A program made the position numbers and the translations under genes. A stretch of DNA of 64,000 nucleotides from Anomaloglossus baeobatrachus (Eukaryota; Chordata; Amphibia; Anura; Aromobatidae), in assembly GCF_048569485.1 (NCBI RefSeq), contig NW_027442046.1, positions 1 through 64,000 on the forward strand, in the 5' to 3' direction. This document shows positions 1-8,748 of the stretch, piece after piece. How positions within the stretch are numbered: position 1 is the stretch's first letter; each line of letters begins with the position of its first letter. The notes beneath the pieces were generated by a model. That model searched no databases and had not been told where the DNA came from. It was given only the letters and a program-made list of their open reading frames with translations.

Positions 1-1067
1 ATACTAAGAAAGGGCGGCCTATGAAAGAATTACTACTTTCAATAAGTACACTTAAACGGCTAATTGGGAATAGAAAAACTGTAAAAAGCCCTCTGAGAAA
101 GCCCCCCTCTAACCTTTGATAGTAAGCTTTTCTGTAGTCTGCCTGTTGATGTATTTTCCGTTTGAACTGTGCACAACATGAAGAGACGGAACACTGGCGG
201 CTTGTCACAATGCCCCCGCTGACATCACAATAGCGCTGCTGCCTAGAAAACAAGCTGCGCAGCAGAAGTTGTTCTTTGGGTGGGAGGGTGGGCTAGTGTA
301 AGGAGGGGGCAAGCTCTTTTTTTCCCGGGTGGTAGGGGGATGACAGGAGAAGGGATGCGGGTGGTGAGAAGGGTACAGAGGGCAGGGTTTGGGGGCTGGG
401 AAGGAAAGGGAAAAGATTAGGGTTTGGGGATGATGAAAGGGCTTTCTACGGGTAAGGATGGCAAAGGGTGGCAGTGACGGAAAGTCAGGCAACCTGTCCT
501 GTCCGTCTTTTTGTATCGTGAATTGGAAAGACTGCAAGGGGGAGGGGAGTTGCTTGCGCCCTAAAGGAGGAGTTATTCAGATTCATTGCAGTGGGGGGCG
601 GCGGCTGCAAAATGCACCATTCTTCTTGTTTTTGCTCTGCAAAGCAGCCTTTTCAAGGGTTGGCTTGGGTGACAAAATGTCTTCTGTAGGCGTGGGTTTG
701 TCTCCCTCTCGCTCTCTCTCCCTAAGATGTGTCCGGCATAGGCCAGGGTGCCACTCGAGGCCCAAACCAATTCTGGTTATCGCTTCTCGGCCTTTTGGCT
801 AAGATCAAGTGTAGTATCTGTTCTTATCAGAACAAACTGAGCTAGCTACACTTGACGAGATACGATCAGGGAGACGAGCTCCGAAGCCCAGCCGAGACCG
901 GAAGAGGGAGATCGGACGGAAGAAGAGCTTGGCAGAAAGAAGCAAGAAGACGAAGCCTCGGAGAAGACTTGGGGAGACCAGAGGAACTTCGAGGAGGAAC
1001 ACAGCGGGAGAAGACACCCGGAGAAGAATCCAAGATCCAGCTCCGGGAACTCAAGCAGGAACCAGCC

Positions 1068-2612
1068 ATGGCAAGCAAGCCAGAGAAGGCAGCCAAGAAG
1101 GCTCAGGACCCAGGGACCTCCAGGAAGGCTCATCCAGAGGCTTCTTCGGCCCAAGAGGCCCCTACCTCCGACGCCAGCCAGCCGGAGGGAGCCCGGACGC
1201 TGCCTGAAAAGGCTCCAACCCTGGAGCCTTGGATGCGGCAGACGGTCGCCCTGAAGCTAAAGGCGGTGGATGGTAGGTTGCCGGACATGTCCAGCGACGT
1301 GTTCTGCAAGAAGATGATTCTGGATCAGGGCTTCTCCAGGGCGGAAACCCTGAGTGTCCAGACCTTCATGACTGGCATTTTTCTGGTAACCTTTGCCACG
1401 GTGAATGCCTGCAGGAGATACTGGGAGGCGATGAACGCAGCGATGCCGGACTCCCCTTTTCATTCTTTTTTAGGATCCTGTCCTATACAGAGGGATGAAA
1501 AGAGGATCACGGTCTCCATGCGGAACCCGCACACCCCAGGAAGAGACATCTCCACGTTCCTGGGACGTCTCTGCACAGTGGTGAGGGAGCCATCCCACAT
1601 CCTTAACGGCAACGGATTCTGGACGGGTAAGTGGTCAGTAACCGTTCGACTCTACAGGGAACCAGCATCCGAGGATGGTCTCCAGCACCTGCCCCCGACA
1701 TTCTCTCTGGGAAACTCCTTTGGTCTCATCTACTACCCGGACATGCCACACAACTGCAGGAAATGTGGCGGGAAAGGGCATTCGATGAAGACCTGCAAGG
1801 AGGACGCCTGCAGGGTTTGCCGGGTGACGGGACACAGCTCCAAGGACTGCCCAAAGAAGAAGACTTGCAACCTATGTGGACAGGTGGACCACCTTTACAA
1901 GGACTGCCCACAGCGGGAGAAATCCTGGGCAAGGGTTGCCGCGGCGACCCAGTATCGGGTAGTCACAGCTTCGTCGACCAAGGCAGCTACGACCAAGGCC
2001 ACAGAGGCCAAGGACAAGGCGGCCAAGAACCCGGCGACCGTGGCTCCAGCCGATGCCCCAGCAGCCACGGAGTCCAGGAAAAAGAAGGGTAAGAAAACTG
2101 TTGCCCCCTCCCTGGTCCCCCCCCCTGTCACCCCTGTCCAAACCCCTCCCCCCCCGGCCAACCCTACTGAGGATTCCACTACCTCCACCTCATTTCCCTA
2201 CTCCTCAGTTGGTCTCCTCACCCCCCCCCCAAAGCCCACTCTCCCTCCCCAGACCATGAGAGCAGAGGGCCTCAGCACTCTTGCACTTTTCACCGAGGAG
2301 GATTTTCCAGCTCTTGTCTCCTCAGGTACAGGCCAAAGGAAAAGGAAGGTGGAAGATAGTCCTGTCGCAGAACCTTCCAAGCTGTTCATTGTGGACCTCA
2401 ATCCACCCCAGGAAGAGGAGGATGGCCTCCTCCCAGAACCGGACGTGTTGGAGCAGATGGTGGAGTCCCTTGTGGCCGAAGAAGAAATGGAGGAGTCGGA
2501 AGCCACTGAGGCACCATCCCTGCTCGATCAGCTAGAAGAAGAGGGTCTGCTGGAGATACCCTTACCAGCAGGTGCCAAAGAGGAAGAACCGCCCGACCGG
2601 AGTGGTAACTAA
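1068..2612 (+). CDS. LINE ORF1, RNA-binding protein with three CCHC knuckles (copy 1)
   Basis: The 514-residue protein most likely binds the element RNA to form the transposition particle. The ATG at 1068 has a strong context (GCC before, G after). The frame is open back to a TTG at 852, but that part is basic, low in structure and lacks an ATG. Residues 1-65 are Lys/Ala/Glu-rich and disordered. About 65-225 resembles the RRM-like region of Tx1-type ORF1 and of ZCCHC3. Residues 230-280 hold three knuckles of the form CX2CX4HX4C. An Ala/Thr/Lys-rich and then Pro-rich linker follows, with runs of C in the DNA, and the last 90 residues are acidic. It ends 35 bp before ORF2, close enough for reinitiation. 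Domain order is seen; the role is inferred from the family. Confidence 0.85.
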   Translation: MASKPEKAAKKAQDPGTSRKAHPEASSAQEAPTSDASQPEGARTLPEKAPTLEPWMRQTVALKLKAVDGRLPDMSSDVFCKKMILDQGFSRAETLSVQTFMTGIFLVTFATVNACRRYWEAMNAAMPDSPFHSFLGSCPIQRDEKRITVSMRNPHTPGRDISTFLGRLCTVVREPSHILNGNGFWTGKWSVTVRLYREPASEDGLQHLPPTFSLGNSFGLIYYPDMPHNCRKCGGKGHSMKTCKEDACRVCRVTGHSSKDCPKKKTCNLCGQVDHLYKDCPQREKSWARVAAATQYRVVTASSTKAATTKATEAKDKAAKNPATVAPADAPAATESRKKKGKKTVAPSLVPPPVTPVQTPPPPANPTEDSTTSTSFPYSSVGLLTPPPKPTLPPQTMRAEGLSTLALFTEEDFPALVSSGTGQRKRKVEDSPVAEPSKLFIVDLNPPQEEEDGLLPEPDVLEQMVESLVAEEEMEESEATEAPSLLDQLEEEGLLEIPLPAGAKEEEPPDRSGN

Positions 2613-2647
2613 GGCACACCGCCTGCTCTAACTTTCTCTTTCCTCCA

Positions 2648-5600
2648 ATGACTGCTAACATTAACATCTTTTCCATTAATGTTAGGAGCATCAGAGACAA
2701 GTTCCGACGTCAGACAATTTTTGCGTTCCTTAACACTCAGTCTAGTGATGTATTTTTCCTGCAGGAATGCCCCCTTCCCTCTTCTAGGTCCTTCAACCAT
2801 CTGGCCAGGGAGTGGACCCATGGCCCATCCTACTGGTCTGGCGGGGGCGACTGTAGGTCCGCGGGGGTCGCCGTGCTGATCAGGGGAAGCGCCTTCACAT
2901 TGGACTCTGTTCAGGAAATCGTCTGCGGCAGGTTACTGCTCGTGGATGGCACCTGGGCGGGAGAACCTGTCAGGTTCATCAATGTGTATGCTTCTCCTGT
3001 GAAGAGCGATCGACTGGAGCTCCTCCAAGCCCTGCGCCCTCAGCTCGCTACCGCCAGGACGGTAGTGATGGCCGGGGATTTCAACTGCCCGATTGAGGAG
3101 GATGGACGCAGTTCTGGAACGGCTGCCAAGTTGGACGTCACATCCAAACTGCTCATTGAGATGGTGACCGAAGCCTCTCTTGTGGACGTTGTTGGCTCCA
3201 TCGGACACGGATCTGTGAACTATTCATGGTGCCGATCCGATGGCTCGCTGCGTTCCAGGATTGACTTTGTGTTTACCTCTCGGGCGGTTGGGCGGAGTGG
3301 GCACTCGATGGTCCCCTGCTTCTTCTCTGACCACAGAGCCATTCACTTTCAAGGTGTGCTGGGCCATGGCTTCCCCATTGGCCCGGGCTCCTGGAAGCTG
3401 AACTGCTCTCTGCTGGAAAAGGGTGAGATTCTGGAGGAGCTTAGAGCTGCCTACTCCACGTGGCGGGCCTACAAGGCGGGCTTCCAGTCTGTTTCTGACT
3501 GGTGGGAATACGTTAAACTCGAGTTCCGTTTCTTCTTTCAGGCAAAGAGTCAACAACAGGCGTGTCTGAAGAGGAGGGACTTCAGGAGACTCCAGCGTGA
3601 GCTGCGTTCCCTGCAGGACCTTCTTCGATGCGGCTGGGACGTGAGAGAGGAGCTGGAGGAGACTAAGAGGAGCCTGAAAAGGCACTTCGAGGAGGAGTCC
3701 GAGCGAATTGTCTTCCGTTCCAAAGTGGAGAACCTGGAGAAGGGTGAGAAATGTAACTCGTTCTTTTTCAGGAAACTCCACGCCGGTCACACGCCCATGA
3801 ATGAACTACGAGACGAGAGTGGAAGCATGCGACGCGGGAAAGAGAATGTGATGAAGGTCGTCAGCGACTTCTACAGCGAACTCTACGCCCGCAAGACTAC
3901 TGACCCCGAGGCCGCCGATAAGTTCCTGTCAGGTATCACTAACCATCTTGACCCTGCAGACGCGGCGGCCATGGACGTTCCTCTGACGGTGGACGAGCTG
4001 CTCTCGGCCGCCAAATCCTTTAGTTCTGGCAGGACACCGGGCAGTGACGGCCTCCCAGCAGAGCTCTATGTAGCGCTGGGAGACCTAATCTGTCCGGACC
4101 TGTTAGGGCTGTATGAGGAGATGGTGGTGGAGGGCAGAATGCCTCCATCTCTGAGGGAAGGAATGGTCACGATCCTGTACAAGCGTAAAGGAGAGAGGTG
4201 CGACCTGAAGAATTGGCGTCCCATCACCCTTCTGAATGTCGACTACAAGATCCTGGCCAAGACGATGGCAACGAGACTGAAGACGGTTATCGGATGGATC
4301 ATCCACCCGGATCAGACCTGCGGCATCCCCGGACGTCGCATCGCAGACAGCCTGGCTCTCATGCGGGACACGGTCGAGTACATCAAAGCCCGCCGGGTGC
4401 ACGCAGCCCTGATCTCGTTGGATCAGGAAAAGGCCTTCGACCGTGTTTCCCATGAGTTCCTGGGCAAAGCTCTGCACAGGTTAGGTTTGGGTAACATGTT
4501 TTGTTTGTATGTCCAACTAATGTATTTTGATATTCACAGCTCGGTGTTGGTAAACGGCTGGAAGACTGACCCCTTCCCGGTCCTCTCAGGGGTCAGACAA
4601 GGCTGTCCTCTGTCACCTCTTCTTTTTGTTTGTGTTATAGAACTCTTTGCAGAGGCTATCCGGCGGAATGGAGAGATCAGAGGGATCACCGCACCAGGAC
4701 CAGAACGCTTCGAGGTCAAGTGCTCGCTCTACATGGACGACGTGACCGTCTTCTGCGCGGACCGGCGCTCAGTCGACACCCTCGTCCAGACCTGTGAGAC
4801 CTTCGGACGGGCTTCGGGAGCCAAAGTCAACTGCGGGAAGTCGGAAGCCATGCTCTTCGGGGACTGGCAGCCGGCCTCTTCCGCCCCCTTCCCTTTCAGC
4901 ATCCAGCCAGATTTCATCAAGGTTCTTGGAGTCTGGTTCGGGAAGGAAGGAGCAGCCCTCAAGTCCTGGGAGGAACGCTTGACCAAGATCACCCAACGGA
5001 TCGGTCTGTGGAGCCTCAGACGCCTCACCTGTGAGGGCAAAGCACTGGTCCTGCGTAACGAGGTACTGCCCGTGCTGCAGTACACGGCCCAGGCCTGGCC
5101 CCCCCTTGCCACCGTGTGCAGGGCCATTACCAGGACGGTGTTTCGTTTTGTCTGGGGATCCAAGATGGACAGAGTAAAGCGGAGCATCATGTACAAGGAT
5201 CCTCGCAAGGGTGGGAAGGGCGTACCCGATATCCCCACCCTCCTGCGATCCTCCTTCGTATGTGACTGCGTTCGCCGAACTCTGCGAGTCAAGAGAGGTT
5301 CCGCGGGTGGGTCCATGTCTCGCTTCTTCCTGCTCCCCCTTTGGAGACGGTTAGGCTGGGACAAGTGGGACAGCTCCTTCCCCTACAACTGGACGGCGCC
5401 ATGGTTCTACGGAGACGTGGTTCGGTTTGTGAGGGAACACCAACTGGAGGGACTCAAGCCTGATTTGTGGAAGCCAAAGACTATCCACAAACTCATCAGA
5501 GCCAAGGACGAAATGGAGAACATTCCAGGACTTCATCACGACACACTGGAGACTGTTTGGACAAACGTGTCATCGGCTGGATTGACCAACGGGCACAAGG

Positions 5601-6037
5601 ACTTGTCATGGATGGCGATACAGGGCGGACTGCCCGTCCGGTCATTCATGCACGCCCGGAACCTGTGCAAAACCCGGTACTGCCCAAGGTGCCCCTTCGT
5701 GGAGGAAACATCGCTGCACGCCTTTTGGGACTGCCGTTTCGCACAGCGCCTGTTGGTTGCCCTGGAGGATGACCTGAGGAACTCCGTCCCCAGAGGGAGC
5801 CTATCGTACCATTCCGTACTTTATGGACTCTTCCCTGGGACTCACACCGTTGGAGCCATCCAGGAGGCTTGGCGCCTTATGAACTGCTTTAAGGACGCTA
5901 TTTGGGTCGCCAGGAACCGGCTCATCTTGAAGAGGGAGAGGATGTCTATCCAGGATTGCCGCAGGCTGATCCACAGCCTGCTCAGAGACTATTCCATCAT
6001 GGACAGTCCGGACGACAGCGCCGAGGAGGAGGTTTAG
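2648..6037 (+). CDS. LINE ORF2, APE endonuclease and reverse transcriptase (copy 1)
   Basis: This 1,129-residue protein nicks the U2 gene and copies the element RNA there by target-primed reverse transcription. The N-terminal APE-type endonuclease shows N11, E40 (LQE), GDFN with D144 and N146, D206 (SRIDF) and the SDH triad S227-D228-H229. The reverse transcriptase includes NWRPITLLN, the LDQEKAFDRV motif with catalytic D592, GVRQGCPLSP and YMDD at 695-698. Near the C terminus is a CCHC knuckle C1012-X2-C1015-X8-H1024-X4-C1029. The length is typical of Tx1-clade LINEs. All catalytic residues are present. Relative to the other two copies this one has Trp for Arg at 550 and Pro for Ser at 42. 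No restriction-like endonuclease is seen, which separates it from the Utopia group. Confidence 0.94.
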   Translation: MTANINIFSINVRSIRDKFRRQTIFAFLNTQSSDVFFLQECPLPSSRSFNHLAREWTHGPSYWSGGGDCRSAGVAVLIRGSAFTLDSVQEIVCGRLLLVDGTWAGEPVRFINVYASPVKSDRLELLQALRPQLATARTVVMAGDFNCPIEEDGRSSGTAAKLDVTSKLLIEMVTEASLVDVVGSIGHGSVNYSWCRSDGSLRSRIDFVFTSRAVGRSGHSMVPCFFSDHRAIHFQGVLGHGFPIGPGSWKLNCSLLEKGEILEELRAAYSTWRAYKAGFQSVSDWWEYVKLEFRFFFQAKSQQQACLKRRDFRRLQRELRSLQDLLRCGWDVREELEETKRSLKRHFEEESERIVFRSKVENLEKGEKCNSFFFRKLHAGHTPMNELRDESGSMRRGKENVMKVVSDFYSELYARKTTDPEAADKFLSGITNHLDPADAAAMDVPLTVDELLSAAKSFSSGRTPGSDGLPAELYVALGDLICPDLLGLYEEMVVEGRMPPSLREGMVTILYKRKGERCDLKNWRPITLLNVDYKILAKTMATRLKTVIGWIIHPDQTCGIPGRRIADSLALMRDTVEYIKARRVHAALISLDQEKAFDRVSHEFLGKALHRLGLGNMFCLYVQLMYFDIHSSVLVNGWKTDPFPVLSGVRQGCPLSPLLFVCVIELFAEAIRRNGEIRGITAPGPERFEVKCSLYMDDVTVFCADRRSVDTLVQTCETFGRASGAKVNCGKSEAMLFGDWQPASSAPFPFSIQPDFIKVLGVWFGKEGAALKSWEERLTKITQRIGLWSLRRLTCEGKALVLRNEVLPVLQYTAQAWPPLATVCRAITRTVFRFVWGSKMDRVKRSIMYKDPRKGGKGVPDIPTLLRSSFVCDCVRRTLRVKRGSAGGSMSRFFLLPLWRRLGWDKWDSSFPYNWTAPWFYGDVVRFVREHQLEGLKPDLWKPKTIHKLIRAKDEMENIPGLHHDTLETVWTNVSSAGLTNGHKDLSWMAIQGGLPVRSFMHARNLCKTRYCPRCPFVEETSLHAFWDCRFAQRLLVALEDDLRNSVPRGSLSYHSVLYGLFPGTHTVGAIQEAWRLMNCFKDAIWVARNRLILKRERMSIQDCRRLIHSLLRDYSIMDSPDDSAEEEV

Positions 6038-7943
6038 ACCTCTTCCATGCCCCCTCCCTCCTTTTCCCGTTATGTGCGTCTTTCAATAAAGCTTCGGGCC
6101 TGTGATTTCCCCACCCTATCCCCCTTTTCCCCTACCCCCATCCCCCAATCGCCGGTTCGTCGTTATTTATTGTCTAACTTTTTCTTTCAGCTTGAGTGTT
6201 ATGGATAAGCATAGGAGTGTGATGTATAGTTTAGTGCGTCGTACTCTATGGCTATGTAAGAAGGATTGTATAGTTCTGTGTGTACGGGGCTGCGGCACTG
6301 TACACGGTTTGTTACCTTTTTGTGAGTAGTGCATGATAATAAAGATGCTGTTAAATCAAAAAAAATCTGTTCTTATCAGTTTAATATCTGATACGTCCCC
6401 TATCTGGGGACCATATATTAAATGGATTTTTAGAACAGGGAGATGGAAAAAGAGCTTGCTCTGTCCACTCCACGCATTGACCTGGTATTGCAGTACCTCC
6501 AGGACCGGTGCACCCCTTCTTAACCCAGTTTCCAAAAGCAGAACTCAATTCACCTGATTCATATTAGCCCGATTTAATGAATTGGAAGAAAGCATACGTC
6601 TTCATATGCACCTCAATTTGGCCCATTCACTTTTCACACTTCCTCCTTTTGTTTTTTATCTTTCACACTTTTGACTTTCTTTATTCATCCAAATAGCAAA
6701 CTCATCACCACTCAACCTGACCAACTCGGCTATGTCCCGTGCTGCAGTTCTCTGTCTTATCTAGATCATTTGCAATTGAATGGAATAGATCCCTTTTGGA
6801 CAAAGTGGATTCACCTGCTGCTGCAGTGACCACAGGTGTGATAAGATCTAGAATTGGCATCTGGTGCGATCTCTCCGCTTCCACTCCAAAGAAAGTTACC
6901 TGTTTATTCCTATCATGCATTGGTTTTTGGGGTTTTCTTTGAGTAATGATGATCTCTTTAGTAGTCTGTTGGCGCCCTCTCCTGGAGGAATAGTTTGCTT
7001 GCTCTTGGACATTCTAAAAGAGAGGTCATGATAGACATTGAGCTTCTGAGCTCAATTGGGGACAGTCATGGGTGATGAATGTTTGCAACCTGCTGCAAAG
7101 CCTCATACCGCAATATAAGGAACGTCAAATACTAAGAAAGGGCGGCCTATGAAAGAATTACTACTTTCAATAAGTACACTTAAACGGCTAATTGGGAATA
7201 GAAAAACTGTAAAAAGCCCTCTGAGAAAGCCCCCCTCTAACCTTTGATAGTAAGCTTTTCTGTAGTCTGCCTGTTGATGTATTTTCCGTTTGAACTGTGC
7301 ACAACATGAAGAGACGGAACACTGGCGGCTTGTCACAATGCCCCCGCTGACATCACAATAGCGCTGCTGCCTAGAAAACAAGCTGCGCAGCAGAAGTTGT
7401 TCTTTGGGTGGGAGGGTGGGCTAGTGTAAGGAGGGGGCAAGCTCTTTTTTTCCCGGGTGGTAGGGGGATGACAGGAGAAGGGATGCGGGTGGTGAGAAGG
7501 GTACAGAGGGCAGGGTTTGGGGGCTGGGAAGGAAAGGGAAAAGATTAGGGTTTGGGGATGATGAAAGGGCTTTCTACGGGTAAGGATGGCAAAGGGTGGC
7601 AGTGACGGAAAGTCAGGCAACCTGTCCTGTCCGTCTTTTTGTATCGTGAATTGGAAAGACTGCAAGGGGGAGGGGAGTTGCTTGCGCCCTAAAGGAGGAG
7701 TTATTCAGATTCATTGCAGTGGGGGGCGGCGGCTGCAAAACGCACCATTCTTCTTGTTTTTGCTCTGCAAAGCAGCCTTTTCAAGGGTTGGCTTGGGTGA
7801 CAAAATGTCTTCTGTAGGCGTGGGTTTGTCTCCCTCTCGCTCTCTCTCCCTAAGATGTGTCCGGCATAGGCCAGGGTGCCACTCGAGGCCCAAACCAATT
7901 CTGGTTATCGCTTCTCGGCCTTTTGGCTAAGATCAAGTGTAGT

Positions 7944-8748
7944 GTTGTTCGAAAAGGTGGTTTAAGCTCCAGGCCACCTTAGTACAATGATACAATGCAC
8001 ACTGGAAGGTTGCGCTTGCTAGTACTCCGGGTGGATAGTATATTCATCTAGTGGAAAACATGGCCCTACCAGGATCGAGGCTATTAGACTGAGTAAGGAT
8101 GGGGGGCTATGGTACAACGTGCCCCAGGACTGACGACCCTGGAGTGAGTCTGAGCTTGCTGGCTTGGGACCCCGGCAAGCCTTGGGCTCTGTAGCACACC
8201 GTACCTTGCCTTTTCATACTTTTTGAGCATATTACCCTATCCTGGCCTTCTGGCTAGGAAGGGAAATTTTTATAATCCCGGTTGGAGGTCTGGTCAGCTT
8301 TGGGCTGAGAAACTAACACCTGGTTGGAGGTCCGGGTCAGCTTCGGCTGAGAAACCAACACCCGGTTGGAGGTCTGGGTCAGCTTCGGCTGAGAAACCAA
8401 CACCCGGTTGGAGGTCCGGTTAGCCTTGGGCTGAGAAACCAACACCGGTTGACGGTCCGGGCAGTTTCGGCTGCGAAACCAACAACTAGTAGCTCTCTAC
8501 TCCACTTGGGTAAGATGCCTGGGTGGACGCTGGGAGCAACGACAAGGCTCAACCAGGCTTCGGCTTGGGGGAGCACCGAAGATCCCTGACCCTTGCTGTG
8601 GCCTTCTGGCTCGGAGGGACGGGGTTGATTTTTGGGGACCCTCTCCTCACGGTGGGATCCACACGAATCCTAGCCTTTGCACTGTTTTTGGTGTGACTTC
8701 GGTCATGCATTTTTTGTGGTGCTTTGGAAAGCTTCATTAAATCAAAAA
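7944..8748 (+). mobile_element. S element copy 1 (non-autonomous, U2-targeted), 805 bp
   Basis: This is a non-coding element inserted in sense between U2 nt 37 and 38. From 5' to 3' it has a head starting GTTGTTCGAAAAGG with an AGGTGG/CCACCT hairpin; about 230 bp of unique sequence; a U2 stem-I-like hairpin GGCCTTCTGGCTAGGA (8244-8259) and Sm-like ATTTTTA (8266-8272); five 42-nt hairpin repeats (8280-8486); a second hairpin (8600-8611) with Sm-like ATTTTTG (8628-8634); a strong stem-loop; and the tail TTAAATCAAAA. The last 11 nt equal those of the LINE, so the LINE enzymes probably move it. It could instead be the 3' end of an unseen larger LINE. It has no coding capacity and no clear promoter. 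Confidence 0.85.
8280..8486 (+). repeat. Hairpin minisatellite in S copy 1 (5 units)
   Basis: There are five units of about 42 nt. Each starts GGTTGG and ends CCAACACC, which pair, and holds TCAGC-TTCG-GCTGA or a variant that keeps the stem. The last unit is the most divergent (GCAG and CTGC as stem). Confidence 0.9.

Larger units (their letters stand above)
831..6364 (+). mobile_element. U2-specific LINE, Keno-like (Tx1 clade), copy 1, full length
   Basis: This non-LTR retrotransposon is 5,534 bp: 5' UTR 831-1067, ORF1 1068-2612, ORF2 2648-6037, 3' UTR 6038-6364. It is flanked by the exact duplication ATCTGTTCTTATCAG (816-830 and 6365-6379), which is U2 nt 38-52. The 3' end is GTTAAATC plus a short A run. 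Two AATAAA signals lie at 6085-6090 and 6338-6343. An APE-type endonuclease with RT, an ORF1 with CCHC knuckles and U2 specificity match Keno, described from zebrafish U2 genes; the family name is from memory. Both frames are open and the three copies are nearly identical, so insertion was recent. The first 30 nt hold CTACACTTGA, antisense to U2 nt 27-36 just upstream. Confidence 0.93.
779..6515 (+). pseudogene. U2 gene interrupted by LINE copy 1
   Basis: U2 nt 1-52 lie at 779-830 and nt 38-188 at 6365-6515. Nt 38-52 (ATCTGTTCTTATCAG) are present on both sides as the 15-bp target duplication. The promoter side keeps GTAGTA whole but has lost stem-loop II and the Sm site; the downstream part has no promoter. 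No normal U2 can be made unless a transcript runs through 5.5 kb. Confidence 0.95.

Noticed and set aside
415-430. TTAGGG in the spacer as a telomeric repeat
   Set aside because: It occurs once per unit and is not in tandem.
205-802. Open frames of 60-114 codons on both strands in each spacer, identical from unit to unit
   Set aside because: They are alike only because the whole spacer is alike. They overlap each other and the U2 promoter, show no domain, and run into the U2 gene itself.
831-1067. Extension of ORF1 upstream to a TTG at 852
   Set aside because: The ATG at 1068 has a strong context. The upstream part is open but has no ATG, and the 5' UTR has its own structural signals.
831-6364. 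Element of the Utopia group (U2-specific, restriction-like endonuclease)
   Set aside because: The endonuclease is N-terminal and of APE type, and no restriction-like endonuclease domain follows the reverse transcriptase, so Keno/Tx1 fits better.
7944-7960. GTTCGAA at the S start as a tRNA-type B box
   Set aside because: No A box lies upstream within the element and the flanking bases do not fit a TΨC arm.
7944-8748. S as an internally deleted copy of the LINE
   Set aside because: Outside the last 11 or so bases I find no similarity between S and either end of the LINE, and no ORF1 or ORF2 remnant.
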